The notes below the pieces were generated by a model. That model was not told where the DNA came from and searched no databases. It saw nothing but the letters and a program-made list of their open reading frames with translations. Of a DNA stretch of 61,539 nucleotides, positions 37,557-45,782 are shown piece by piece. Origin of the DNA: Bradyrhizobium sp. LTSP885 (GTDB lineage: Bacteria > Pseudomonadota > Alphaproteobacteria > Rhizobiales > Xanthobacteraceae); NCBI RefSeq assembly GCF_000938305.1, contig NZ_JYMT01000023.1:1-61539 (forward strand), written 5' to 3'. A program made the position numbers and the translations under genes. Every line of letters starts with the position of its first letter. Position 1 is the first letter of the stretch.

Positions 37557-37574
37557 CATAAGTATATGCTTATG
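37557..37574. promoter_or_regulatory. ArsR-type operator palindrome
   Basis: CATAAGTATATGCTTATG has 6-bp arms CATAAG/CTTATG with a 6-nt spacer. It lies 8 bp before the arsR start codon, consistent with autorepression. Confidence 0.62.
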
Positions 37575-37581
37575 TATCGTC

Positions 37582-37896
37582 ATGATCGAAGCTGACATCT
37601 TCAAGGCGCTGGCCGACCCCACCCGCCGACAGGTTTTTGAAAAGCTCGCTGGCGGAAGCCTGAACGCCAGCGCCTTGCGCGACGGAATCGAGATCAGCCA
37701 ACCGGCGATGTCGCAGCATCTCGCGGTGCTGCGCGCGGCCGGCCTCGTGCGCGAACAGCGGCAAGGCCGCTTTGTCAACTACGAGGTCGATCCGGACGGT
37801 ATCGCCAGCATCGGGACATGGCTTGCGCGCTACCGCGCTTACTGGCCGAAGCGGATGGATGCGCTCCACGACCTCCTGAAGGACATGGATCAATAG
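37582..37896 (+). CDS. ArsR-family regulator
   Basis: A 104-residue winged-helix repressor. IFKALADPTRRQVFEKL is the N-terminal ArsR signature, and QPAMSQHLAVLRAAGLVREQRQGR the recognition helix and wing (in two blocks, QPAMSQHLAVLR and GLVREQRQGR). No Cys residues are present, so it cannot be a classical metal sensor. It is typical of ArsR repressors that sit beside SRPBCC genes. It is 11 nt from the SRPBCC gene, so it should be co-transcribed. Confidence 0.92.
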   Translation: MIEADIFKALADPTRRQVFEKLAGGSLNASALRDGIEISQPAMSQHLAVLRAAGLVREQRQGRFVNYEVDPDGIASIGTWLARYRAYWPKRMDALHDLLKDMDQ

Positions 37897-37907
37897 GACT
37901 TGGATCA

Positions 37908-38264
37908 ATGAGCGACGCAATCAAGCCTGACCACGCCGACGCCGACCTGGTGCTCGAATATGAGTTCGATGCGCCGCCTGAAAAGGTCTGGCGCGCCGTC
38001 AGCATTCCCGCGCTGCGCGAACGCTGGCTTCCTGATTGCGACCTCGCGAGGGCCGAACCTGAAGCGACGGTAAAGGGCGAGGAGGTGCGCTACCGCCTCC
38101 GCGAGTCCGAACCACCGTTTCGCGAAAGCCGCGTCACCTTCCGGATCGAACCGAACGAGGCCGGCGGCACAAGGTTTCGGATCATTCAGGAAGTCTGTGA
38201 CAACAGGCGAACGCGGCCGCAAGCAGCCAACACCAACGGCCGCTGCCTGATGCGCGCGGCCTAG
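37908..38264 (+). CDS. SRPBCC (AHSA1-like) domain protein
   Basis: A 118-residue protein with a START/Bet v1-like fold: LVLEYEFDAPPEKVWRAVS opens the domain, then RVTFRIEPNEAGGTRFRI. It is shorter than the 140-160 residues typical, but the C-terminus (AANTNGRCLMRAA) looks like a normal end rather than a frameshift. These proteins bind hydrophobic ligands. It follows arsR immediately and precedes clpP. Confidence 0.82.
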   Translation: MSDAIKPDHADADLVLEYEFDAPPEKVWRAVSIPALRERWLPDCDLARAEPEATVKGEEVRYRLRESEPPFRESRVTFRIEPNEAGGTRFRIIQEVCDNRRTRPQAANTNGRCLMRAA

Positions 38265-38303
38265 ACAACCAAACTTCATCGCATGCTGAAATGGAGGTCG
38301 CCG

Positions 38304-38906
38304 ATGCGCGACATGATGCAACTCGTCCCTATGGTCGTTGAACAATCGGCCCGCGGCGAACGATCTTTCGACATCTATTCCAGGCTCTTGCGCGAGCGCA
38401 TCATCTTCCTGAACGGCGAGGTCAATGACGCCATGTCCGGATTGGTCTGCGCGCAGCTTCTGTTCCTCGAGGCCGATAATCCGAACAAGCCGATCAATCT
38501 CTACATCAACTCCTATGGCGGCGTGATCACCAGCGGGCTTGCGATGTACGACACCATGCAGTTCATCAAGGCACCGGTCCATACGTTGTGCATGGGCACC
38601 GCGCGCTCGATGGGGTCGTTCCTGCTGATGGCCGGCGAGCCCGGTCACCGCGCCGCCTTGCCCAACGCCAGCCTTCACGTGCATCAGCCGCTCGGCGGCT
38701 TCCAGGGCCAGGCTTCCGACATCCTGATCCACGCCGCCGAGATACAGGAGACCAAACGGCGCATCACCCGGCTCTATGCGCAGCATTGCGGGCGCCCTGA
38801 AGACGAGGTGGAGCGGACGCTGGACCGCGATCACTTCATGACCGCGCAGCAGGCCCGCGAGTGGGGATTGATCGACAAGGTTCTGGCGCAACGCGATGCC
38901 GCCTGA
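38304..38906 (+). CDS. clpP: ClpP serine protease subunit, accessory paralogue
   Basis: A 200-residue subunit of the Clp proteolytic barrel. The catalytic Ser is in TARSMGS, His in VHQPLGG and Asp in LDRDHFMTA, all retained. The common GQAASMG becomes GTARSMG, a small departure near the active site. Start ATG 38304 has GGAGG 6 nt upstream; ATG 38283 would place the Shine-Dalgarno inside the gene. It is not next to clpX or tig. It follows an ArsR-SRPBCC pair, so it is likely conditionally expressed. Confidence 0.93.
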   Translation: MRDMMQLVPMVVEQSARGERSFDIYSRLLRERIIFLNGEVNDAMSGLVCAQLLFLEADNPNKPINLYINSYGGVITSGLAMYDTMQFIKAPVHTLCMGTARSMGSFLLMAGEPGHRAALPNASLHVHQPLGGFQGQASDILIHAAEIQETKRRITRLYAQHCGRPEDEVERTLDRDHFMTAQQAREWGLIDKVLAQRDAA

Positions 38907-39253
38907 CGGTCGGCGTCTTCGTGTCGCTGCGCTGCAGCAACCCCAGACCTACCTAATTACCGCAAACCTGCCACTGCTCTGGGCAAGATTATGTCCGGAG
39001 TCTGTCTCGCTTACGTTTTAATCAGGCGTGACCAGATTTTAGGCGCGACGGAATGGCGCATTCCCGGGCGCCTCCCGCAAAGCGGGAAAAGGTCCGGATT
39101 CATAACCCGTTAGGGAGCGCCGCCAATCTGGCACGGCATTTGATTCTAACGGGTCTGGCTGTGCCCGCGTAATGGAAGCTCTCCGCGTGGTGAACCTCAG
39201 TCGCAAAATCTCCCGGTGTTCGTTCGCACCGGGCCCAAGCGGGGATAGGACTC
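38907..39253. other. Intergenic region clpP / second glnK
   Basis: A 347-bp gap. It contains a CCCGC-aaa-GCGGG palindrome at about 39076-39088 and a sigma-54-like -24/-12 element at 39129-39144. NtrC enhancers were looked for, but no clear pair was recognised. Confidence 0.5.
39129..39144 (+). promoter_or_regulatory. Sigma-54-like -24/-12 promoter of the second glnK
   Basis: TGGCACGGCATTTGAT matches TGGCACG-N4-TTGCW except that the -12 GC reads GA. It lies 110 bp upstream of the glnK start on the same strand, fitting NtrC/RpoN control under nitrogen limitation. Confidence 0.55.
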
Positions 39254-39592
39254 ATGAAAATTGTTATGGCGATCATTAAGCCATTCAAGCTCGAAGAGGT
39301 CCGTGACGCCCTGACCGCCATTGGCGTTCACGGTCTCACGGTGACGGAAGTCAAAGGTTACGGCCGTCAGAAGGGCCACACGGAAATCTATCGCGGCGCC
39401 GAATATGCCGTGAGCTTCCTGCCGAAGATCAAGATCGAGGTCGCAGTCGCCTCCGACCAGGTCGACAAGACCATCGATGCCATCACCGCAGCCGCCAAGA
39501 CCGGACAGATCGGTGACGGCAAGATCTTCGTCATCAGCCTCGAGCATGCGGTCCGTATCCGCACTGGCGAGGCGGATGCCGCGGCCCTCTGA
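39254..39592 (+). CDS. glnK: PII nitrogen regulatory protein, second copy
   Basis: A 112-residue PII protein closely related to the first copy. The T-loop keeps GRQKGHTEIYRGAEY with Tyr51, and the C-terminal part has the TGQIGDGKIFVISLEHA nucleotide-binding segment. It differs mainly in the loop after residue 60 (KIKIEVAVASDQVDKTID). It is 39 nt upstream of the second amtB, so they form an operon. The -24/-12-like element upstream suggests strong nitrogen regulation. Confidence 0.95.
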   Translation: MKIVMAIIKPFKLEEVRDALTAIGVHGLTVTEVKGYGRQKGHTEIYRGAEYAVSFLPKIKIEVAVASDQVDKTIDAITAAAKTGQIGDGKIFVISLEHAVRIRTGEADAAAL

Positions 39593-39631
39593 TTTCGCGC
39601 TCAAACCTTAAGACCTCAGGAGTTAAACAAC

Positions 39632-41080
39632 ATGACGTTCAAGCGTCCCTATAGCGCGGGACTGGCGGCCCTCGCGGTTGGCCTCTTCGCCACCACCGCC
39701 GCCTACGCCGAGCCAACCGTCAACAAGGGCGACAACGCCTGGATGCTGACCTCGACAGTGCTGGTACTGTTGATGACCATCCCGGGCCTTGCGCTGTTCT
39801 ACGGCGGTCTCGTTCGTTCCAAGAACATGCTCTCGGTGCTGGCGCAGGTGTTCTACACCGTGTGCATCGTCACCGTTCTCTGGGCCCTCTACGGCTACAG
39901 CCTCGCCTTCACCGGCGGTTCCGACTTCATCGGCGGCTTCTCCAAGGCCTTCCTGATGGGCGTTACCCCCGATTCGAAAGCGGCGACCTTCTCGGTCGAC
40001 GCCAACATCTCGGAGCTGGTCTATGTCTGCTTCCAGATGACCTTCGCGGCGATCACGCCCGCCCTCATCGTCGGCGCCTTTGCCGAGCGCATGAAGTTCT
40101 CGGCGGTCGCGCTGTTCATCCCGCTCTGGGTCACCCTGATCTACTTCCCGATCGCGCACATGGTCTGGTACTGGGCCGGTCCGGACGCGATCCAGGATGC
40201 CGCCAAGGCGCTCGCTGCCGCGGCTGACGGTGCCGCAAAGACCGCGGCGCAGGCCAAGCTCGATGAAGTCAACGCCGACGCCGGCTGGGTCTTCAAGAAG
40301 GGTGCGATTGACTTCGCGGGCGGCACCGTGGTGCACATCAACGCCGGCATCGCCGGTCTCGTCGGCGCGCTCCTGATCGGCAAGCGCACCGGCTACGGCA
40401 AGGACCTGATGGCTCCGCACTCGTTGACCATGACCATGATCGGCGCCTCGCTGCTCTGGGTCGGCTGGTTCGGCTTCAACGCCGGGTCCAACCTCGAAGC
40501 CAATGGCGGCGCTGCGCTCGCCATGACCAACTCCTTCGTGGCCACGGCCGCGGCGGCGTTGTCCTGGATGTTCGCGGAATGGATCATCAAGGGCCATCCC
40601 TCGCTGCTCGGCGCTCTGTCCGGCGCGGTCGCGGGACTCGTCGCGGTGACACCGGCGGCCGGCTATGCCGGTCCGATGGGCGCCATCGTGCTCGGCCTCG
40701 TGGTCGGCGTGGTCTGCCTGTTCTTCTGCACCGTCGTGAAGAACGCGATTGGCTATGACGACTCGCTCGATGTGTTCGGCGTCCACTGCGTCGGCGGCAT
40801 CATCGGCGCGCTCGGCACCGGCATCCTGGTCAACCCGGCGCTCGGCGGTGCCGGCATCATCGACTACACCGCGATCCCGCCGAAGGTCGCCGACTACGAC
40901 TTCGCGGCGCAGATGATCTCGCAGTGCTGGGGCGTCTGCACCACGCTGGTGATTTCAGGCATCGGTTCGGCGATCCTCTACAAGGTCGTCGATGTGATCG
41001 TCGGCCTGCGTGCCAACGTCGAGACCGAGCGTGAAGGCCTCGACATCACCGAGCACACGGAGCGCGCTTACAACATGTGA
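39632..41080 (+). CDS. amtB: Ammonium transporter, second copy
   Basis: A 482-residue channel with signal peptide (ends TAAYAEP). Pore signatures are retained: first His in GTVVHINAG, second in GVHCVGGIIG, and LALFYGGLVRSKN near the periplasmic vestibule. Compared with copy 1 it has an extra Ala/Lys/Asp-rich periplasmic insertion at about residues 180-222 (nt 40170-40300). A double hairpin at 41090-41198 ends the operon. It works with the preceding GlnK. Confidence 0.94.
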   Translation: MTFKRPYSAGLAALAVGLFATTAAYAEPTVNKGDNAWMLTSTVLVLLMTIPGLALFYGGLVRSKNMLSVLAQVFYTVCIVTVLWALYGYSLAFTGGSDFIGGFSKAFLMGVTPDSKAATFSVDANISELVYVCFQMTFAAITPALIVGAFAERMKFSAVALFIPLWVTLIYFPIAHMVWYWAGPDAIQDAAKALAAAADGAAKTAAQAKLDEVNADAGWVFKKGAIDFAGGTVVHINAGIAGLVGALLIGKRTGYGKDLMAPHSLTMTMIGASLLWVGWFGFNAGSNLEANGGAALAMTNSFVATAAAALSWMFAEWIIKGHPSLLGALSGAVAGLVAVTPAAGYAGPMGAIVLGLVVGVVCLFFCTVVKNAIGYDDSLDVFGVHCVGGIIGALGTGILVNPALGGAGIIDYTAIPPKVADYDFAAQMISQCWGVCTTLVISGIGSAILYKVVDVIVGLRANVETEREGLDITEHTERAYNM

Positions 41081-41162
41081 GTTCTCCCGGGACTTGGCGC
41101 CCCTCCGGCGCCAGGTCCAGAACTACGGTCCGGGCACATACCCGGCAATGCCAGGACCGTTG

Positions 41163-41198
41163 AGGGGCTCCAGCGCAAGTTGGAGCCCCTTTCTTTTT
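41163..41198 (+). terminator. Terminator of the second glnK-amtB operon
   Basis: A 10-bp stem AGGGGCTCCA/TGGAGCCCCT (41163-41172 with 41181-41190), an 8-nt loop and TTCTTTTTG. A second GC-rich hairpin (GGCGCC-type, about 41095-41113) precedes it. Confidence 0.88.
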
Positions 41199-41279
41199 GT
41201 CGTGTCTTGAGAAAGAATTGCTGCGATTACCCGCCTCTGTGGAACAACGAGGCTGCGCCAACAAAAACAGGAGCACGTC

Positions 41280-41684
41280 ATGAAGGTCGAAGGCGGATGC
41301 TATTGCGGCAAGGTGCGCTATGAGGCCGAGGGCGAGCCGATGATGGCGGCGCAATGCCATTGCCGGGAATGCCAGTACATCACCGGCGGCGGGCCGAACA
41401 TGTTCATGGCGATGCCGGTCACCGGCTTCAAATATACCGCAAGCGAACCCAAGCAGTTCACCCGCAAGGACCTCGCGCGCCCCGTGACGCGCGAATTCTG
41501 CCCCGAATGCGGCACCCATCTGGCGACCAAGGTGCCCGGGCTGCCCGCCGCGATCCTGAAGGTCGGCACCTTCGACAATCCGGCGCTCTACAGCCCGCAG
41601 GCCGCAATCTTCACCTGCGACAAGCAGGCGTTCCATCAGATCCCCGCGGATATGCCGGCCTTCGAGAAGATGCCAGCGCACTAA
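41280..41684 (+). CDS. GFA-family zinc protein
   Basis: A 134-residue CENP-V/GFA-fold protein. Zinc-binding pairs are GGCYCGKVRY (two Cys), QCHCREC (three Cys) and EFCPECGTH (two Cys), the full set for the family. The model enzyme condenses formaldehyde with glutathione, but most members lack proof of that. It is free-standing. Start ATG 41280 gives the usual N-terminus. Confidence 0.9.
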   Translation: MKVEGGCYCGKVRYEAEGEPMMAAQCHCRECQYITGGGPNMFMAMPVTGFKYTASEPKQFTRKDLARPVTREFCPECGTHLATKVPGLPAAILKVGTFDNPALYSPQAAIFTCDKQAFHQIPADMPAFEKMPAH

Positions 41685-41968
41685 CCGCGCGAGAACTTGG
41701 CATCAGGCGACGTCGCGCGCGCTTCATCGGCCGGCGCGCGCCGCCTTGCCATGAAGCAAGCAGAGCTCGTTATCCCGGCAACTTCCGGGATCGCCATCGT
41801 CGGATACTGCGGCGGGCGGCCACATCCAGGCCCATCGAAATCACCCATATCGCCCCCCGCCGCCGATGGTTAATCGCGTCTTAACCTCGCCCTATCTATG
41901 GTGATTTGATCGGTTTACGGTCGGACCTCCCCACCCCCGATCGCAGTGAAAGTGCTGGCGCTTCAAAC

Positions 41969-43195
41969 ATGGCTATGACTGCCTCATCCGGCGTGGCGCA
42001 AGGCGCCGGCAATGTCGCATCCGCCGGCCAGGCGGAGCGTTCGCCGTTCCTGCGCACGACCGAGCTCTTGGCTCCCTATCAGCCGTCTAAACCATTGATT
42101 ACGCTGTCGTTGGGCGAGCCGCAGCATCCCGTACCCGATTTCGTCGGGCCAGTGCTGGCAAAATATACCGCCGAATTCGGCCGCTACCCGATCGCCAAGG
42201 GCATCGAACCGTTCCGCCGCACGGTGGCGGCTTGGCTGTCGCGCCGGTTCGATCTTCCCCGCCCGGTCGATCCCGAGAGCGAAATCATGGTGCTGAACGG
42301 CAGTCGCGAGGGGCTGTTCTTCGCCGCGATCACGGCCGCGCGCTACGTCTCGCCGCGCAAGGGCACACCCGCGATCCTGATGCCGAACCCGTTTTACCCG
42401 GCCTACGGCGCCGGCGCCCGCGCCGCCGGCTGCGAGCAAATCTATTTGCCGACCACGCTCGCCAACGGCTTCCTGCCCGACCTCGATTCGATCGACGAAG
42501 CCACGCTGGCGCGCACCGTCGCGTTCTTCATCGCCTCGCCCGCGAATCCGCAAGGATCGGTCGCCTCGCGCGACTATCTCATCCGCCTGAGAGCGCTCGC
42601 CGACCGCTACGGCTTCATCATCCTCTCCGACGAGTGCTATTCGGAGATCTACACCAAGGAAGCGCCCGGCAGCATTCTGGAATGCGCCGGCCTCGACTTC
42701 AGCAATGTGGTCGCGTTCCAGTCGCTGTCGAAGCGCTCGAACCTGCCGGGCATGCGCGTCGGCTTCGCTGCTGGCGATAGCAAGTTTCTGGCCGCGTTCC
42801 ACGAATTGCGCAATGTCGCGGCACCGCAGGTGCCGGTGCCGCTGCAGCATGTCGCCGTCGCAGCCTACAGCGACGAGGCCCATGTCGAGGAGAACCGCCG
42901 GCTCTATCGCATCAAGTTCGATTTCGCCGACCAGATCCTCGGCAACCGCTACGGCTACAAGCGGCCCGCAGGCGGCTTCTGCGTATGGCTCGACGTCTCC
43001 GACCGCGGCGGCGACGAGGCGGCGGCGGTGCGTCTCTATCGCGACGCCGGCGTGCGGGTGATTCCGGGCAGCTATCTGGCGCGCCAGCAGAACGACGGTT
43101 CCAATCCGGGCGCGGGCTATATCCGCCTTGCGCTCGTCTCCGACAGCGAATCTGCAGCCGAAGCTTTGCATCGGCTGGTCGAAACCCTGGGTTAA
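41969..43195 (+). CDS. PLP aminotransferase, class I/II (DapC-like)
   Basis: A protein of about 408 residues. SLGEPQHPVPD and GRYPIAKGIEPFRRTVAAWL open a fold-type I aminotransferase, and the Schiff-base Lys is in FQSLSKRSNLPGMRVGF. The succinyldiaminopimelate aminotransferase (DapC) group has this exact pattern, which would put it in lysine/peptidoglycan precursor synthesis; a broader specificity cannot be excluded. Start choice between ATG 41969 and 41975 is open, since no strong Shine-Dalgarno exists. It is 22 nt upstream of ftsK. Confidence 0.88.
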   Translation: MAMTASSGVAQGAGNVASAGQAERSPFLRTTELLAPYQPSKPLITLSLGEPQHPVPDFVGPVLAKYTAEFGRYPIAKGIEPFRRTVAAWLSRRFDLPRPVDPESEIMVLNGSREGLFFAAITAARYVSPRKGTPAILMPNPFYPAYGAGARAAGCEQIYLPTTLANGFLPDLDSIDEATLARTVAFFIASPANPQGSVASRDYLIRLRALADRYGFIILSDECYSEIYTKEAPGSILECAGLDFSNVVAFQSLSKRSNLPGMRVGFAAGDSKFLAAFHELRNVAAPQVPVPLQHVAVAAYSDEAHVEENRRLYRIKFDFADQILGNRYGYKRPAGGFCVWLDVSDRGGDEAAAVRLYRDAGVRVIPGSYLARQQNDGSNPGAGYIRLALVSDSESAAEALHRLVETLG

Positions 43196-43217
43196 TCGCC
43201 AAGCGCGAAGATTGAGC

Positions 43218-45686
43218 ATGCCTGCGATCGAACGTGTCATTCCCCTGGTCGGCCATCTGCCGCTCTCGATTCGCGAGGCGCTCGGACGGCGGCTGCGCGA
43301 GCTTACTGGGCTCGGCCTGATCGCGCTGTCAGGCGTCCTCGCTGCCGCGCTGATGACCTGGTCGGTGCAGGATCCATCGCTGAGTCACGCCACCTCGCGC
43401 GCGATCCGCAATGTGCTCGGCTATCCCGGCGCGATCGGCGCCGACCTGTTGATGCAGATCCTCGGGCTCGGCGCGATCATGCTGATCCTGCCCGTTGCGG
43501 TATGGGGCTGGCGGATGCTGACGCACCGCGCCTTCGACCGCGAGGCGCTGCGGCTGGGCTGCTGGATCCTGTGCACGGTGATCGCGGCGGGCTTGGCCAG
43601 CTGCTGGCCGCACAACACCACATGGCCGCTGCCGACCGGGCTCGGCGGCGTGGTCGGCGATGCGCTGGTGCGCGCGCCGGCGGTCGTCCTTGGCCCGCCC
43701 GGCTTCATCTATCGCCTCGTGCTCGGCCTCATCCTATTTACCGCGATGGCGGCCTGCTTCCTGTTTGCCTGCGGCTGGGGCGCCAAGGAGAGCGATCCGG
43801 AGCTGACGCCGATATCCGACGATGACGAGCCGTTCGTCGAGGAAGAAGAGAACGACCGCAGCTCGGTCTCGCTGGGCTGGCTGTTCCACGCGCTGATGAG
43901 CACCAAGGCGCGGCTCGGCTGGCTGTTTGGAACGGCCTACAAATCGCTGGTCTCGAGCGCGCCACAGAGCCGAACGGCGGCCTTCGAACGTCAGGAGCCC
44001 AATATCGGCGGCAATGGCCGCGCCGCGCCGCCGATCGCACCCACCGCCGAGGACGACGACGAACCTGAACATTTCAGCGCCGACGAGGACGACGAAGAGG
44101 AAGCTCCCGTCGCCCGCGCCCCGCGCAAGAAGCCCGAGCCGCGCGTCAAGAAAAAATCCTCCGACAAGTTCGAGCTGCCGTCGGTCTCGGTGCTCAGCGC
44201 GCCGAAGGCGAGCGACCGCCAGCCGCTCAGCAAGGCCGAGCTGGAAGCCAATTCGCGCGCGCTCGAAGGCGTGCTGCAGGATTTCGGCGTGCGCGGCGAG
44301 ATCGTGAAGGCCAATCCCGGCCCGGTCGTTACGCTGTATGAGCTCGAGCCCGCGCCCGGCATCAAATCGTCGCGCGTCATCGGCCTGTCCGACGACATCG
44401 CGCGCTCGATGAGCGCGCTGTCGGCCCGCGTCGCCGTCGTTTCCGGGCGCAACGCGATCGGCATCGAGCTGCCAAACGCGCATCGCGAGAAGGTGTACTT
44501 GCGCGAGCTGCTGGTCGCGAAAGAGACCACCGAGTCGGTTGCAAAACTGCCGCTCTGTCTCGGCAAGACGATCGGCGGCGATCCCGTCATCATCGACCTC
44601 GCGCGCACGCCGCATATGCTGATCGCCGGTACCACCGGTTCCGGCAAATCGGTCGCGATCAACACCATGATCCTCAGCCTGGTGTATCGGCTGCGGCCCG
44701 ACCAGTGCCGCCTGATCATGGTCGATCCGAAGATGCTCGAACTTTCCGTCTATGACGGCATCCCGCATCTGCTGACGCCCGTCGTCACTGATCCGAAGAA
44801 GGCGGTGGTCGCGCTGAAATGGGCGGTGCGCGAAATGGAAGAACGCTACAAGCGGATGTCCAAACTCGGCGTCCGCAACATCGACGGCTACAACCAGCGT
44901 CTCCTCGAAGCCAAGGGCAAGGGCGAAGAGCTGACGCGCACGGTGCACACCGGCTTCGACAAGGAAACCGGCAAGGCGATCTACGAGGAAGAGAAGCTCG
45001 ACCTCGAACCGCTGCCCTACATTGTCATCATCGTCGACGAGATGGCCGACCTGATGATGGTCGCCGGCAAGGACATCGAAGGCGCGGTGCAGCGCCTCGC
45101 GCAGATGGCGCGCGCCGCCGGCCTGCACGTTATCCTCGCCACCCAGCGTCCGTCGGTCGACGTCATCACCGGCACGATCAAGGCGAACTTCCCGACCCGC
45201 ATCGCCTTCCAGGTGACGTCGAAGATCGACAGCCGCACCATCCTCGGCGAGATGGGCGCCGAGCAGCTGCTTGGCCAGGGCGACATGCTCTACATGGCGG
45301 GCGGTGGCCGCATCAGCCGCGTGCACGGCCCGTTCGCGTCCGATGAAGAAGTCGAGAAGGTGGTGCGTCATTTGAAGACGCAGGGACAGCCGGAGTATCT
45401 GGAGGCCGTCACCGCCGAAGAGCCGACCGACGAGGAGGGCGGCGCCGTGTTCGATTCCACCGGCATGGGTGCGGACGGCGGCGGCGGCGACCTGTTCACG
45501 CAGGCGGTTGCGATCGTCAAGCGCGACCGCAAGGCGTCAACCTCCTACATTCAGCGCCGGCTGCAAATCGGCTATAACCGCGCCGCCTCGCTGATGGAGC
45601 GGATGGAACTCGAAGGCATCGTCGGCCCGGCGAATCACGCCGGCAAACGCGAAATCCTGGTCGAGGAGGAAGAAGGCCAGTTCTGA
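43218..45686 (+). CDS. ftsK: DNA translocase FtsK
   Basis: An 822-residue septal DNA pump. Four membrane helices (about residues 30-190) anchor it; a short acidic linker (about 195-330, rich in EDDE) follows; then the motor with Walker A GTTGSGKS (about residue 473), Walker B VIIVDEMADLMM and ATQRPSVDVITG; and the C-terminal winged-helix gamma domain (YIQRRLQIGYNRAASLMERM) that reads KOPS. It coordinates dif recombination and segregation with division. Start ATG 43218 agrees with the first helix. Confidence 0.96.
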   Translation: MPAIERVIPLVGHLPLSIREALGRRLRELTGLGLIALSGVLAAALMTWSVQDPSLSHATSRAIRNVLGYPGAIGADLLMQILGLGAIMLILPVAVWGWRMLTHRAFDREALRLGCWILCTVIAAGLASCWPHNTTWPLPTGLGGVVGDALVRAPAVVLGPPGFIYRLVLGLILFTAMAACFLFACGWGAKESDPELTPISDDDEPFVEEEENDRSSVSLGWLFHALMSTKARLGWLFGTAYKSLVSSAPQSRTAAFERQEPNIGGNGRAAPPIAPTAEDDDEPEHFSADEDDEEEAPVARAPRKKPEPRVKKKSSDKFELPSVSVLSAPKASDRQPLSKAELEANSRALEGVLQDFGVRGEIVKANPGPVVTLYELEPAPGIKSSRVIGLSDDIARSMSALSARVAVVSGRNAIGIELPNAHREKVYLRELLVAKETTESVAKLPLCLGKTIGGDPVIIDLARTPHMLIAGTTGSGKSVAINTMILSLVYRLRPDQCRLIMVDPKMLELSVYDGIPHLLTPVVTDPKKAVVALKWAVREMEERYKRMSKLGVRNIDGYNQRLLEAKGKGEELTRTVHTGFDKETGKAIYEEEKLDLEPLPYIVIIVDEMADLMMVAGKDIEGAVQRLAQMARAAGLHVILATQRPSVDVITGTIKANFPTRIAFQVTSKIDSRTILGEMGAEQLLGQGDMLYMAGGGRISRVHGPFASDEEVEKVVRHLKTQGQPEYLEAVTAEEPTDEEGGAVFDSTGMGADGGGGDLFTQAVAIVKRDRKASTSYIQRRLQIGYNRAASLMERMELEGIVGPANHAGKREILVEEEEGQF

Positions 45687-45782
45687 TCGGGAATCTTCAC
45701 GGAAAAGCCATATCCGCTTCGGATGAGGCGCGATAAGATCGGGCGAAGCGGGACGAGCGTCGAACAGAGACCTAAATATCTG

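Noticed and set aside
37908..38264. Frameshift truncation of the SRPBCC gene
   Set aside because: The short length raised the question, but the C-terminus resembles natural family ends and no continuation is seen in the other frames.
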